A DNA stretch of 64,000 bases, taken from NCBI GenBank assembly GCA_030430535.1, contig JAUIKY010000010.1, positions 17,885 to 81,884 of the forward strand. Direction: 5' to 3'. This stretch comes from Bacteroidia bacterium. GTDB lineage: Bacteria; Bacteroidota; Bacteroidia; Flavobacteriales; Flavobacteriaceae. The position numbers were made by a program, and so were the translations under genes. Numbering within the stretch: position 1 is the first letter of the stretch; each line of letters begins with the position of its first letter. The notes under the pieces are model-generated. The model saw nothing but the letters and a program-made list of their open reading frames with translations. It did not search any database and was not told the origin of the DNA. Shown here in pieces: positions 1 to 8,295 of this stretch.

Positions 1-1
1 T

Positions 2-385
2 GGTATAGGTACTCAAATGCATGTAACTTTAGGGGCGACTACCATTGAAAACATTAGAGAAATGTTAACGAAATTAGCAGCCACTGGTAAACTTGTAAAG
101 ATATCCGAACTTGATATGGGAATTGTGGTAGATGGAACAACGGTAAATATTAAAACAGTTACTCCAGAGCAACTCCAGCAGATGTCCGATTTTTACAATG
201 AAATAGTAAAGGCTTATTTTGAAATAGTGCCAGCCAATCAACGTTATGGTATTACGCAATGGGCTGTAACAGATAGTCCGGAAAATTCATCGTGGCGAGG
301 TGGAGAACCAATAGGGCTTTGGAGTCTAGATTACACTAGGAAGCCTGCTTATGTAGGTTTCGCAGATGGTTTAGCTGGGTTATAA
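2..385 (+). CDS. Endo-1,4-beta-xylanase, GH10 (C-terminal part, cut by window edge)
   Basis: This is the C-terminal ~127 residues of a glycoside hydrolase family 10 catalytic domain; the reading frame is open from base 2, so the gene starts outside the window. GIGTQMHV near the beginning, ISELDM with the presumed catalytic nucleophile Glu, and the closing GITQWAVTDSPENSSW plus GLWSLDYTRKPAY are typical of the last strands of the GH10 barrel. GH10 enzymes cut internal beta-1,4 bonds of xylan. It lies 20 bases upstream of a GH5 gene and a GH51 gene on the same strand, which fits a (arabino)xylan utilisation cluster. An ATG at 17 is internal to the domain and is not the true start. No T9SS tail is present. 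Confidence 0.88.
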   Translation, partial: GIGTQMHVTLGATTIENIREMLTKLAATGKLVKISELDMGIVVDGTTVNIKTVTPEQLQQMSDFYNEIVKAYFEIVPANQRYGITQWAVTDSPENSSWRGGEPIGLWSLDYTRKPAYVGFADGLAGL

Positions 386-405
386 TAAAATTATTAAAGA
401 AATAA

Positions 406-1683
406 ATGATTATTAATAATACTAAAAAATACAAGGGAAAAATTTTATATTTTTCCCTTGTGCTTTTAGGGTTAAATTTTACTTGTTCAAGTAACGATCT
501 TGAAGTTATTAAAATTTCAGACCCCAATAAAGAAGAAGAACTTGAAGAACCTGTTATAACGCGTTCTTTGGAAACGCCTAAATTAACAGTCGAAGGGCGC
601 TATTTAAAAGATCCTTGTGATAATGTAGTGTTGCTACACGGGGTTGCCATGACACCTAGCCCCTGGTTTAATGGAGGAGCAGTTGGCGATTGGCGTTGGA
701 ATAATTATGACATTGAAGGTTGTCTTAATTACAATAAAGGCGTTATGGACAAACTTACCAATACAGAAGAGGGATGGTATTTAAATTATATCCGGTTACA
801 CATAGATCCTTATTGGACTAATAATGTTGGAGTAAGCGGTATTTCGGAAAATGATATTTCTGAGTTTAATTTTGAAAGGTTTAAGGCATCTGTAAACAAT
901 GTTATTATTCCCTTGATAAAACATGCCAAGTCTAGAGGAATGTATGTAATTTTAAGACCGCCGGGAGTATGTCCAGAGGTAATTGGAGTGGGCGGCCCAT
1001 ATCATGAGTATTTAAAAACGGTATGGGGGTATTTGTCAGGGCATTCAGATTTGAAGAATGCCGATAATGTAATGTTTGAGTTAGCTAACGAACCAATAAG
1101 GATAAAGTTGCCAAATGGAACAGAAGGAGGTAATACTCAGCCACATTTCGATCAACTTAAAATTCTTTTTCAATCCCTAGTGAATATTATTAGAGATAAT
1201 GGTTCCGATAATATTCTTTGGATACCAGGTTCAGGATATCAATCCCAATATAAAGGCTATGCCAATAATAAAATAGAAGGCGACAATGTAGGTTATGCCG
1301 TTCATATTTATCCGGGATATTGGGGACAAGACAATAACAATCCTGAAACCTTTCAAAACAATTGGAACGAAAATATAAAGCCAGTAGCCGATTTTGCCCC
1401 AATAGCAATTACAGAAATAGATTGGGGCCCTGAGCAATATGGCGTATGGGGTAAAGGTGGAGTTACGGGTGTTGCAGGAGATTGGGGCTTTGGGGCCAAT
1501 TTCAAAGCCCTAGCAGATAATTCTGGAAATGTAAGTTGGAATTTGTTGGCTCCCGAGAATTTAATTGATAAAGGGGCATTAGATGGAGGAATTGCTTATA
1601 ATGGCGATCCCGAAGCTTGCGCGTTACCAGTATTTAATTGGTTTAGGGAATATGCAAGTGAATACGTTAAATGTGAAGATTAA
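406..1683 (+). CDS. GH5-family glycoside hydrolase, probable lipoprotein
   Basis: A 425-residue secreted glycosidase of the GH5 (cellulase-like) clan A fold. The N-terminus has a hydrophobic segment ending at a Cys (LNFTCSSND), followed by an acidic stretch rich in Glu, as in surface-exposed Bacteroidota lipoproteins. LHGVAMTPSPWF marks the barrel start. FELANEP with the presumed acid/base E229 and ITEIDWGPEQ with the presumed nucleophile E337 mark the active site. The substrate cannot be fixed from sequence: GH5 covers cellulase, mannanase and xylanase activities, and the flanking GH10 and GH51 genes make a hemicellulose target likely. It follows the GH10 gene by 20 bases and is probably cotranscribed with it. 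Confidence 0.82.
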   Translation: MIINNTKKYKGKILYFSLVLLGLNFTCSSNDLEVIKISDPNKEEELEEPVITRSLETPKLTVEGRYLKDPCDNVVLLHGVAMTPSPWFNGGAVGDWRWNNYDIEGCLNYNKGVMDKLTNTEEGWYLNYIRLHIDPYWTNNVGVSGISENDISEFNFERFKASVNNVIIPLIKHAKSRGMYVILRPPGVCPEVIGVGGPYHEYLKTVWGYLSGHSDLKNADNVMFELANEPIRIKLPNGTEGGNTQPHFDQLKILFQSLVNIIRDNGSDNILWIPGSGYQSQYKGYANNKIEGDNVGYAVHIYPGYWGQDNNNPETFQNNWNENIKPVADFAPIAITEIDWGPEQYGVWGKGGVTGVAGDWGFGANFKALADNSGNVSWNLLAPENLIDKGALDGGIAYNGDPEACALPVFNWFREYASEYVKCED

Positions 1684-1801
1684 GGTTGAAATTAAACTTA
1701 CATAGATTTTTATAATCATATCTTTTTTTACTCGCTCTGTTTTGCTGAGATTTTAAAGGTGACTTGCTAAAATGGTATTAAGTGTTTTATTTGTCAATAA
1801 A

Positions 1802-1815
1802 TTACGGAGCCGTAA
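1802..1815. promoter_or_regulatory. Short perfect palindrome upstream of the GH51 gene
   Basis: TTACGG-AG-CCGTAA is a perfect 6+2+6 inverted repeat about 20 bases before the GH51 start codon, in the 152-base gap after the GH5 gene. Its position suits an operator or a small leader hairpin. It has no T-run, so it is not a terminator. No regulator in the window can be linked to it. Confidence 0.3.
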
Positions 1816-1835
1816 ATAATTATTAAAATAAAAAA

Positions 1836-3374
1836 ATGAGGAAAAGAATTTTATTTATTAGTCTTTTAATATCAGTTAATGTTTTTAGTCAAAATACTCT
1901 GAAATTAAACCCAGAGCCATCTACTGTAAAAATAAATAAGGATATATATGGTCATTTCTCAGAGCATTTGGGGACCTGTATTTATGAAGGTATTTATGTG
2001 GGTGAAGATTCAGATATTCCAAATATTAAAGGGTATAGAAAAGATGTTGTAGAAGCCATTAAAGAGTTGAAAGTACCGGTATTGCGATGGCCCGGTGGTT
2101 GTTTTGCGGACACCTACCATTGGAAAGACGGAATAGGCCCTAAAGAAGACCGACCTTCAATTGTAAATGTCTTTTGGGGAGGTGTAACAGAAGACAATAG
2201 TTTTGGAACACATGAATTTTTAGATTTCTGTGAATTGGTAGGTATTGAACCTTATTTAAGTATAAATGTTGGTACAGGCACAGTAAAGGAAGCTGTTGAG
2301 TGGGTGGAATATGTTACTTCTAGTAACAAAAGTCCAATGACAGATTTGAGAAAAAAGAATGGAAGGGAAAAACCTTGGAACGTTAAGTTTTGGGGTATAG
2401 GTAACGAGAATTGGGGCTGTGGAGGAGAAATGGCCCCTGATTATTATGCCAATATTTATAGAAATTATTCGGCTTACATAAAAGGAGATGACTTCCAGAA
2501 AGTAATATGCGGTCCATCTGGAGATGATGTCGAATGGACAGAAACAATTTTGAAAGGCTTAGGTGGCAAAAATTACCTAGCTCAGGGCTTGTCAATGCAT
2601 TATTATACTCTACCTACGAATGATTGGGAGGGTAGCAAAGGTTCCTCTATCGATTTTGGTGAAGACATGTGGTTTTCTACCATACTTAATACCATGAAGA
2701 TTGAAGATATTATAAAGAAGCATTTGGCAATTATGGATAAATATGACCCTAATGGGGATATTAAACTTATTGTTGATGAATGGGGAACTTGGTATGATAA
2801 GTTGCCAGGAACCAAAGAAGGATTTTTACAACAACAGAATACTGTTAGAGATGCTTTGGTAGCAGGCATTAATCTTAATATTTTTAATAACCATGCAGGT
2901 CGTATAAGTATGGCAAATATTGCACAGATTGTTAATGTTCTACAGTCGATGATTTTAACTAAAGGGGCTGAAATGGTTAAAACACCAACCTATCATGTGT
3001 TCAAAATGTATAACGTTCATCAGGACGCTAATCTTGTTCCAATTCAACTTGAAACAGAAAACTATCAGTTTGAAGATAAATCAATCCCTGCTTTAACGGC
3101 ATCAGCTTCCGAAAAAAATGGAACAATTAGTTTAACAATTACTAATGCAAACCCAAATAAGCCAGTTTCAATAAACTGTGAACTTGGTTCAAAATCTAAA
3201 ATCATAAACAGTAAAATAGTTACGGGAAAGAAAATAACCGATTATAATGATTTTGGAAAAAAGGAGAAGGTTACCACCTCTAATTTTTCTGTTGGAAACA
3301 TTAAAAATGGCAGTTTAAAACTTGAAATACCAGCCCATTCAGTAATTTTAATTCAATTGAAGTTGAATAAGTAA
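1836..3374 (+). CDS. Alpha-L-arabinofuranosidase, GH51
   Basis: A 512-residue exported GH51 enzyme that removes arabinofuranosyl side chains from arabinoxylan or arabinan. The signal peptide is residues 1-19 (MRKRILFISLLISVNVFSQ). The barrel shows GHFSEHLG, LRWPGGCFAD, GNENWG with presumed acid/base E191, and VDEWGTW with presumed nucleophile E315. A C-terminal beta-sandwich follows, as usual for the family. Length is normal for GH51. It would act with the upstream xylanase by debranching its substrate. It is the last complete gene before a region with integrase and tRNA debris. Confidence 0.93.
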   Translation: MRKRILFISLLISVNVFSQNTLKLNPEPSTVKINKDIYGHFSEHLGTCIYEGIYVGEDSDIPNIKGYRKDVVEAIKELKVPVLRWPGGCFADTYHWKDGIGPKEDRPSIVNVFWGGVTEDNSFGTHEFLDFCELVGIEPYLSINVGTGTVKEAVEWVEYVTSSNKSPMTDLRKKNGREKPWNVKFWGIGNENWGCGGEMAPDYYANIYRNYSAYIKGDDFQKVICGPSGDDVEWTETILKGLGGKNYLAQGLSMHYYTLPTNDWEGSKGSSIDFGEDMWFSTILNTMKIEDIIKKHLAIMDKYDPNGDIKLIVDEWGTWYDKLPGTKEGFLQQQNTVRDALVAGINLNIFNNHAGRISMANIAQIVNVLQSMILTKGAEMVKTPTYHVFKMYNVHQDANLVPIQLETENYQFEDKSIPALTASASEKNGTISLTITNANPNKPVSINCELGSKSKIINSKIVTGKKITDYNDFGKKEKVTTSNFSVGNIKNGSLKLEIPAHSVILIQLKLNK

Positions 3375-3431
3375 TGGACTGTCCATAAGAACAGTGAACC
3401 GTTTCAAATTGTTATAACGTACCAAAAAAAC

Positions 3432-3515
3432 ACTGCTCAGATTTATGCTAGGGTTGTCGAGAAAAAAATACGTCAGGATATGGACAAGTTAAAAATTTTA
3501 TTGGGTTGCAATTGA
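3432..3515 (+). pseudogene. Tyrosine recombinase (integrase) C-terminal remnant
   Basis: Translation in one frame from 3432 gives TAQIYARVVEKKIRQDMDKL and then KILLGCN before a TGA at 3513-3515. This matches the last helix of Bacteroidota phage-integrase-type tyrosine recombinases: (T)TQIYA with the catalytic Tyr, then K..I..DM..L. The Arg/His box regions are missing. Upstream sequence in frame (about 3408-3431) does not resemble the family except possibly for QKN just before the match. Only ~27 codons survive, so this is a decayed fragment and cannot encode an active enzyme. Confidence 0.72.
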
Positions 3516-3537
3516 GACAAGCCTAATTGAATTTTTG

Positions 3538-3545
3538 TACATTTG
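3538..3545 (+). promoter_or_regulatory. Orphan Bacteroidota -7 box (TACATTTG)
   Basis: TACATTTG fits TAnnTTTG, with a TTG at 3512-3514 at a plausible -33 distance. No gene follows within 500 bases, so it may be a relic of the lost element or drive a short untranslated RNA. Confidence 0.3.
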
Positions 3546-3656
3546 TTATGAATTGAAGGCTGAAGATAAAGAATGAGGATAGCTGGTTCACAAATCGAAA
3601 TCGGTCAGTTGATGACAAACGGTAAAGGAACCCCCTTGTTATTACTGGGTTTAATT

Positions 3657-3680
3657 AAATAGGTTTGAATCCCTCCGGAC
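3657..3680 (+). repeat. tRNA T-arm-like direct repeat, copy 1
   Basis: AAATAGGTTTGAATCCCT is 17/18 identical to copy 2 at 3943-3960. It contains the T-loop consensus GGTTYGAATCC and is followed by TCCGGAC, which looks like the 3' strand of an acceptor stem. No matching 5' tRNA half (GTCCGGA) is found upstream, so it is an att-like relic and not a tRNA gene. Confidence 0.5.
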
Positions 3681-3811
3681 TAAAGACACGATTCCGATAA
3701 TTCTCCATAAATCCATAAACTTAAAGATGCTGTTTTTTAAAAGAACATATAGAGTCTGTTTAATCCACAATAATAATTCTAGGAAATAAGATGATGGTAT
3801 TTATTAAATGG

Positions 3812-3841
3812 ATCATATAATGTCATTTAACATTATATGAT
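3812..3841. repeat. A/T-rich 11-bp inverted repeat
   Basis: ATCATATAATG (3812-3822) and CATTATATGAT (3831-3841) are exact inverted copies with an 8-base loop. There is no clear T-run for a terminator. It sits between the two tRNA-like repeats. Confidence 0.5.
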
Positions 3842-3942
3842 TATATTTGAAATCTACGATGCCAGATTTCGAATAGCAGTCTGTAATTCGGTTAGTAATA
3901 AAAATATAGGCAAGGCAAACCCAGTAAACATAGGGGCTAAAG

Positions 3943-3972
3943 AAATAGGTTCGAATCCCTTCGCGCCCACAG
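3943..3972 (+). repeat. tRNA 3'-end fragment (att-like), copy 2
   Basis: AAATAGGTTCGAATCCCT, then TCGCGCCC and ACA, reads as T-arm, 3' acceptor strand and end of a tRNA whose 5' end would be GGGCGCG. That 5' strand is absent upstream, and the 5' half of the T-stem does not pair well. A tRNA-style terminator follows directly. This is what remains when an element recombines at the 3' end of a tRNA gene; the intact tRNA would be elsewhere. Confidence 0.6.
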
Positions 3973-3976
3973 AACA

Positions 3977-4010
3977 AAAAATCCTAAAGCAAATGCTTTA
4001 GGATTTTTTT
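3977..4010 (+). terminator. Strong intrinsic terminator after the tRNA fragment
   Basis: ATCCTAAAGC (3981-3990), loop AAAT, GCTTTAGGAT (3995-4004), then T6. The stem is perfect for 10 bp and is extended by flanking A/T pairs. It is placed as expected for a tRNA gene terminator, immediately 3' of the fragment. Confidence 0.8.
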
Positions 4011-4071
4011 GTTTAAATTTTCAAGTGAAAATTCAGCTTAATTAGTACTTTTAGGGAAATCTCTCTACCCT

Positions 4072-4845
4072 ATGAATTTCAGTAAAGTAAAAAACCTCTA
4101 CAAGGAAATATTCAAATCTTACGATGCGCCGTCGTTAGAGGAGCATATCAAAAAAATAGTTGAATGGGATGCCTTCTTGCCGTATAGTTCCACTTTTTTC
4201 TGCATAACAAACACTCAAGAACTGGCTTTTGAATATGTTAGTAAAAACTACTCGGCGTGTTTGGGTTTAGATGGAAACACGTTGCGGGCACAGGGAATGC
4301 GTTATTTTTGGAGTAGGATTCATCCCGATGATTTGGAGGCATGGCTTAAAGCCTTGAACGATTTGATGGCGTTTACGCTTAGCGAAATCGATTTGAGCGA
4401 CCGGGGGAAAATGAGCTACACTTGGAATTACCGATTTAAAAACAATTCGGATGAATATGTAAATATCATCCAGAATACGACGCCTTTGGAATTCGATTTA
4501 AATGAAAAACCGATTATCGGTTTGGCCCATTATACAGTTGTTTCGGGCGAATTACAATTGCCAATTACGGCATCGGCAAAATTGCTCAATGACAAAAATG
4601 AATACGAAACGGTATATTACAGCAACCTGTCACAAAAACTTTTGTCAAATGGGGTGAGTAACAGAGAGCGCGACATTATCCGGTTGTTGGCATTAAACTA
4701 TTCCAGTAAACAAATTGCCGACAAACTCGGCATCAGCCCAAATACCGTAGATACGCACCGGAGAAATATTTTAAAGAAGCTCAATATATCATCTACAGGT
4801 GAATTAGTGGGTATGCTAAAATCCAACAAAACCTTTTTGTTTTGA
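4072..4845 (+). CDS. PAS-like sensor with LuxR-type HTH, transcriptional regulator
   Basis: A 257-residue regulator. Residues ~40-170 resemble a PAS fold (FCITNTQELAFEYVSKNYSA, FWSRIHPDDLEAW, TWNYRFKN). The C-terminal ~65 residues are a GerE/LuxR helix-turn-helix: VSNRERDIIRLLALNYSSKQ, IADKLGISPNTVDTHRRNIL, KKLNISS. There is no phospho-acceptor receiver domain, so it probably senses a ligand directly or through a partner. This architecture is common in flavobacteria. It stands alone, convergent with murF, and is the first core-type gene after the element scar. Its target genes are unknown. Confidence 0.85.
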   Translation: MNFSKVKNLYKEIFKSYDAPSLEEHIKKIVEWDAFLPYSSTFFCITNTQELAFEYVSKNYSACLGLDGNTLRAQGMRYFWSRIHPDDLEAWLKALNDLMAFTLSEIDLSDRGKMSYTWNYRFKNNSDEYVNIIQNTTPLEFDLNEKPIIGLAHYTVVSGELQLPITASAKLLNDKNEYETVYYSNLSQKLLSNGVSNRERDIIRLLALNYSSKQIADKLGISPNTVDTHRRNILKKLNISSTGELVGMLKSNKTFLF

Positions 4846-4945
4846 TAAAAATACTCAAATTGAGTATTGTGCCTAATGTGATAATTATGCAACTTTGTTG
4901 TGCTATTAATTAATTCTTAGGAGTTTGTTTCGAAGTGTCTGTGAA

Positions 4946-4979
4946 AAGTGCTTAACTACTTTTTTAGGCACTTCTTGTT
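4946..4979. terminator. Hairpin between convergent luxR-type gene and murF
   Basis: AAGTGCTTAA (4946-4955) pairs with TTAGGCACTT (4964-4973) with one wobble. Both sides are followed by short T-rich tracts in the direction of transcription, so it can serve as a bidirectional terminator. Confidence 0.55.
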
Positions 4980-6260
4980 TTAGATTGCATCCAAAACCCG
5001 CTCCAAAGCCATCCCACGTGAACCCTTAATTAAAAGGGTAGTGTTTTCAATGTTCGATAAGTCGAAGTTGGATTCAAATTCAGAAAACGATTTGTATTGT
5101 TTTGCTTTTTTGGAATTGATGGTGGATTTGTAAAAATTCTCGCCCACAAAGAAAATGGAATCAATGTCCATTGCAATCGCTAAATCTGCAATACTTTGAT
5201 GTTCCCTCTTGGCGTCTTTGCCCAATTCAAACATATCTCCCAAAATAGCTATTTTATAACCTTTTTGTTTTTCAAAATTGCTTAATGCGGCGGCCATGCT
5301 GGTCGGGTTGGCATTGTAAGCATCCAAAATTATTTTGTTGGAGCCTTTTTCAATAATTTGCGACCGGTTATTGGATGGAATGTAATTTTCAATGGCTTTT
5401 TTAATCAGTTGGTCTTCCACTTTAAAATAGTGGCCAATAGCAATAGCGGCACATATATTGTGAAAGTTGTAATCGCCGATAAGCTGACTTTCTATATCCA
5501 AACCATTAAAAGCCGATTTTACAAAAGGTTGGGCGTTTTTGAATTCAATGGTGATATCGGCTATTCCGTTGGAGTTTCCAAAGGAAAATATAGAGGCGTT
5601 TTTGGTTTTTTCAACCTGTATGGTATCATTGGCATTCACAAAAATGGTTTTGTGGTTTGCAATAAGATAATCGTACATTTCGCTTTTTCCTTTTATAACG
5701 CCTTCAACGCCGCCAAAACCTTCTAAATGTGCTTTTCCAAAATTGGTGATGTAGCCATAGTCGGGGTGTGCAATAGCGCATAAAAATTCAATTTCCTTTA
5801 AGTGGTTGGCGCCCATTTCAACAATTCCGATTTCGGTATCAGCGTTCATAGACAGCAAGGTTAATGGAACACCAATATGGTTGTTTAAATTGCCTATGGT
5901 GGCCGTGGTTTTAAACTTTTGCGAAAGCACGGCGTTTATCAGTTCTTTGGTGGTGGTTTTGCCGTTACTTCCCGTTAAAGCGATAATAGGAATGTTTAAA
6001 AACGTTCTGTGGAATGAAGCCAATTGCTGAAGCGTTTCCAATACGTTGTCAACTAAAATCGTTTTTTCTGAAGTTAGGTATTCTTCTTCATCAATGATGG
6101 CGTATGCAGCTCCAAGTTCCAATGCTTTTTCTGCATAACTATTGCCGTTAAAATTGTCGCCTTTTAGGGCAAAAAACATATCGTTGGGGCGTATTTTACG
6201 TGTGTCGGTATTAGCGGAGTTGCAGTTTAAAAACAGGCTGTGGAGTGCTTTTATTTCCAA
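4980..6260 (-). CDS. murF: UDP-N-acetylmuramoyl-tripeptide--D-alanyl-D-alanine ligase
   Basis: MurF adds D-Ala-D-Ala to UDP-MurNAc-tripeptide in the cytoplasm, the last soluble step of the peptidoglycan precursor. The Mur ligase ATP loop ALTGSNGKTTTKEL lies near residue 100. NTDTRKI and FFALKGDNFNGNSYA form the N-terminal UMP-binding region. EMGANHLKEI and DAYNANPTSM are further family motifs. The frame is open to an ATG at 6317, but that start overlaps the gldJ terminator hairpin (6296-6327). A TTG at 6260 gives MEIKALHSLF, which is where the family domain normally begins, so this start is preferred and gives 426 residues. It lies downstream of gldJ on the same strand. Confidence 0.9.
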   Translation of the reverse strand: MEIKALHSLFLNCNSANTDTRKIRPNDMFFALKGDNFNGNSYAEKALELGAAYAIIDEEEYLTSEKTILVDNVLETLQQLASFHRTFLNIPIIALTGSNGKTTTKELINAVLSQKFKTTATIGNLNNHIGVPLTLLSMNADTEIGIVEMGANHLKEIEFLCAIAHPDYGYITNFGKAHLEGFGGVEGVIKGKSEMYDYLIANHKTIFVNANDTIQVEKTKNASIFSFGNSNGIADITIEFKNAQPFVKSAFNGLDIESQLIGDYNFHNICAAIAIGHYFKVEDQLIKKAIENYIPSNNRSQIIEKGSNKIILDAYNANPTSMAAALSNFEKQKGYKIAILGDMFELGKDAKREHQSIADLAIAMDIDSIFFVGENFYKSTINSKKAKQYKSFSEFESNFDLSNIENTTLLIKGSRGMALERVLDAI

Positions 6261-6295
6261 AAGTGATGGTTTTATTTTTGAGGAATTAAATGTAT

Positions 6296-6327
6296 AAAAA
6301 AAGTCCTGATACATCATCAGGACTTTT
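6296..6327 (-). terminator. Intrinsic terminator of gldJ, just before murF
   Basis: On the minus strand, AAAAGTCCTGAT, loop GATGT, ATCAGGACTTTTTTT form a 12-bp stem with a T7 tail, 24 bases after the gldJ stop. The loop contains the tandem ATGs that would open the longer murF frame. Placement and T-tail argue for a terminator upstream of the true murF start. Confidence 0.8.
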
Positions 6328-6350
6328 AAGGATATTTTTAAAAACTGAGC

Positions 6351-8027
6351 TTAGTTTTTCTTCTTGTTTTTCATTTTGCTTTTTGAGCCTACACGAGACA
6401 TAGCGCATCTAAAACCAATATAGTCGGTAGCCATATCTTGTGGGAAATAGCGTCTTTGGGCAGGGTCTAGCCAGTACTCTCTGTCTTTCCAAGAGCCACC
6501 TTTGTAAACTCTAACTTCATCATTAATTAACGACGTTCTGTTATTGCTTTGGTCGTACTCCCTAACAATGTTTCCAAGGGAATCTCTTGTTATTCTGTGT
6601 TTAGGAGAGTTGTACATGCTTCTAGTTTCGGAAGAAGCGCCTTCGCCTTCGTCATCATTAAAACTTTGGTAGTTGCGTGATGAACGCTTATCGCCATCTC
6701 TAAAGTTTATTTGGTTACTTCTGTCGAAATTGGTTCTTAAGTAAGTTTCATTTTCATCAATAGGCACTTGCTGGATTTCGCCAGGTAAGTTTCTTGCGAT
6801 TACTTTTCCGTTGGAAAGTGTGTCGTAAACAATATCATCGGTGGTTACAATCTTTACAGTGCCATCTTCGTTTATAGCGTTTTTGGTGTAAACGTTACCA
6901 CGGTAGTAGTTAAAATCGTTAAACTCGTCGTCAATAATGGGCCTGTAAACATCGGCGACCCACTCGGCTACGTTTCCTGCCATATCGTACAAGCCAAAAT
7001 CGTTTGGTTCATACGATTTAACAGCGTTGGTAATATCAGCACCATCGTCAGACCAGCCTGCAATTCCGCCGTAATCTCCTTTGCCTTGCTTGAAGTTTGC
7101 TAATTGGTCGCCACGGTATTTACGAGATCCGTTGCGGGTATATTGACCATCCCATGGGTATTTTTTACGTCCGCGGTACAGGTTGTAGCTTCTTATTTCA
7201 CTTAAACCTAAAGCTGCATATTCCCACTCGGTTTCGGTTGGGAGTCTGTATTTTGGAGGAATAACACCTGTTGAGCGTGTTGCATAAACACCAGATTCGT
7301 TACCGTCTTCATCAACTCTTATGTTTCTATTACCGCGTTCAGGGCGTAGTATTTCTTCATTGCCACCAAAGGCTTCAGAAGGTGCGTTAATATAGGTATC
7401 CGTGCTAAACGTTTGGTCGGCTTCTTCTTCAAGGTGAGAATTACGCTTTAAATAGCCTTCTAATTGTAGTGCTCTTTGTGCTACTTGGTCAGATCTCCAA
7501 TTCGCAAATTCTACAGCTTGAATCCAACTTACTCCTACTACGGGGTATTCGCCGTAAGCAGGATGACGTAAGTAATTTTCGGTCATTACTTCGTTGTAGC
7601 CTAAACGGTTTCTCCAAACTAAAGTATCCGGTAAAGCACCAGTGTAAATGGCTTTGTACATGTCTTCAGATGGTGGGTACACTCGCTTTAGGTAATCCAA
7701 ATACTCAACATACATCATGTTGGTTACTTCGGTTTCATCCATATAAAACGACTGTACGTGCTGTTGGGTGGGGCTGTTGTTCCAATCGTGCATGACATCA
7801 TCCTGAACACGTCCTTTGGTAAACGTACCGCCTTCAATAAATACAAGCCCTGGAGAAGTTTCTTGTTCTTTAAAGTCTGTATTATATTGAAAACCGCCTT
7901 CCCTTTTATTAATGTCCCATCCGGTTGCTCTGGAAGTGTTTTTGGAGCTCGATGATTTTTTACAACCAGTTGCAGTAACTGTTAGTGCGATAACCAACAG
8001 AAATTTTAATGCTACTACTTTTTTCAT
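6351..8027 (-). CDS. gldJ: Gliding motility lipoprotein GldJ (FGE-sulfatase-like)
   Basis: About 558 residues. It is a lipoprotein with lipobox TVTATGC after a short signal peptide. A formylglycine-generating-enzyme-like fold runs through most of the protein: FIEGGTFTKG, YMDETEVTNMMYVEYL, RLPTETEWEYAALG, YDMAGNVAEW, VYKGGSWKDR and GFRCA. In Flavobacterium johnsoniae GldJ is required for gliding and type IX secretion and acts with GldK/N/L/M. The ATG at 8027 (MKKVVALKF) directly begins the signal peptide; an ATG two codons upstream (8033) is equally possible, while the longer frame to 8087 adds non-signal residues. It is divergent from porU, a conserved flavobacterial neighbourhood. Confidence 0.92.
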   Translation of the reverse strand: MKKVVALKFLLVIALTVTATGCKKSSSSKNTSRATGWDINKREGGFQYNTDFKEQETSPGLVFIEGGTFTKGRVQDDVMHDWNNSPTQQHVQSFYMDETEVTNMMYVEYLDYLKRVYPPSEDMYKAIYTGALPDTLVWRNRLGYNEVMTENYLRHPAYGEYPVVGVSWIQAVEFANWRSDQVAQRALQLEGYLKRNSHLEEEADQTFSTDTYINAPSEAFGGNEEILRPERGNRNIRVDEDGNESGVYATRSTGVIPPKYRLPTETEWEYAALGLSEIRSYNLYRGRKKYPWDGQYTRNGSRKYRGDQLANFKQGKGDYGGIAGWSDDGADITNAVKSYEPNDFGLYDMAGNVAEWVADVYRPIIDDEFNDFNYYRGNVYTKNAINEDGTVKIVTTDDIVYDTLSNGKVIARNLPGEIQQVPIDENETYLRTNFDRSNQINFRDGDKRSSRNYQSFNDDEGEGASSETRSMYNSPKHRITRDSLGNIVREYDQSNNRTSLINDEVRVYKGGSWKDREYWLDPAQRRYFPQDMATDYIGFRCAMSRVGSKSKMKNKKKN

Positions 8028-8224
8028 ATCCATACTTTTAAGTAAGCTAATGTTGTTTTGGTGGTGCAATATAATAATTAAAGCCAATAACGCAAGCTAT
8101 TTTTTGCATTTTAACCAAAAAAATGTGTATTTCACCCTATTTTTTAAACCTTACGTCGATGTTTTTGCTGTTTTTTGACGGTGTTTTGTGTTGTATTAAC
8201 GTTCGTATTACAAATTTATTATTG

Positions 8225-8232
8225 TATTTTTG
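8225..8232 (+). promoter_or_regulatory. -7 box for porU (TATTTTTG)
   Basis: TATTTTTG matches TAnnTTTG 63 bases upstream of the porU ATG, in the 268-base divergent gap with gldJ. No clear -33 TTG was found at the right distance. Confidence 0.45.
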
Positions 8233-8295
8233 GTCTTGTTTACCGAATTGTTGTTTTTTTGATAATAACAGGGCTTTATTGGCGTTATTTTAGCA

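Larger units (their letters stand above)
3375..4071. other. Gene-poor 697-base stretch with mobile-element debris
   Basis: No intact gene is visible here. In order it holds an integrase C-terminal remnant (3432-3515), an orphan -7 box TACATTTG (3538-3545), a first tRNA T-arm-like repeat (3657-3680), an A/T-rich 11-bp hairpin with arms 3812-3822 and 3831-3841, a second small hairpin (GAAATCT/AGATTTC, 3849-3870), a second tRNA 3'-end-like repeat (3943-3972) and a strong terminator (3977-4010). The mix reads as the worn-down edge of an integrative element between the xylan genes and the core chromosome. Confidence 0.7.

Noticed and set aside
3590..3690. Possible complete tRNA gene at the first T-arm-like repeat
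   Set aside because: The T-loop is fine, but no matching 5' acceptor strand, D-arm or anticodon stem is seen upstream.
6260..6317. ATG at 6317 as the murF start
   Set aside because: It would place the gldJ terminator inside the coding sequence and add 19 residues before the normal MurF N-terminus.
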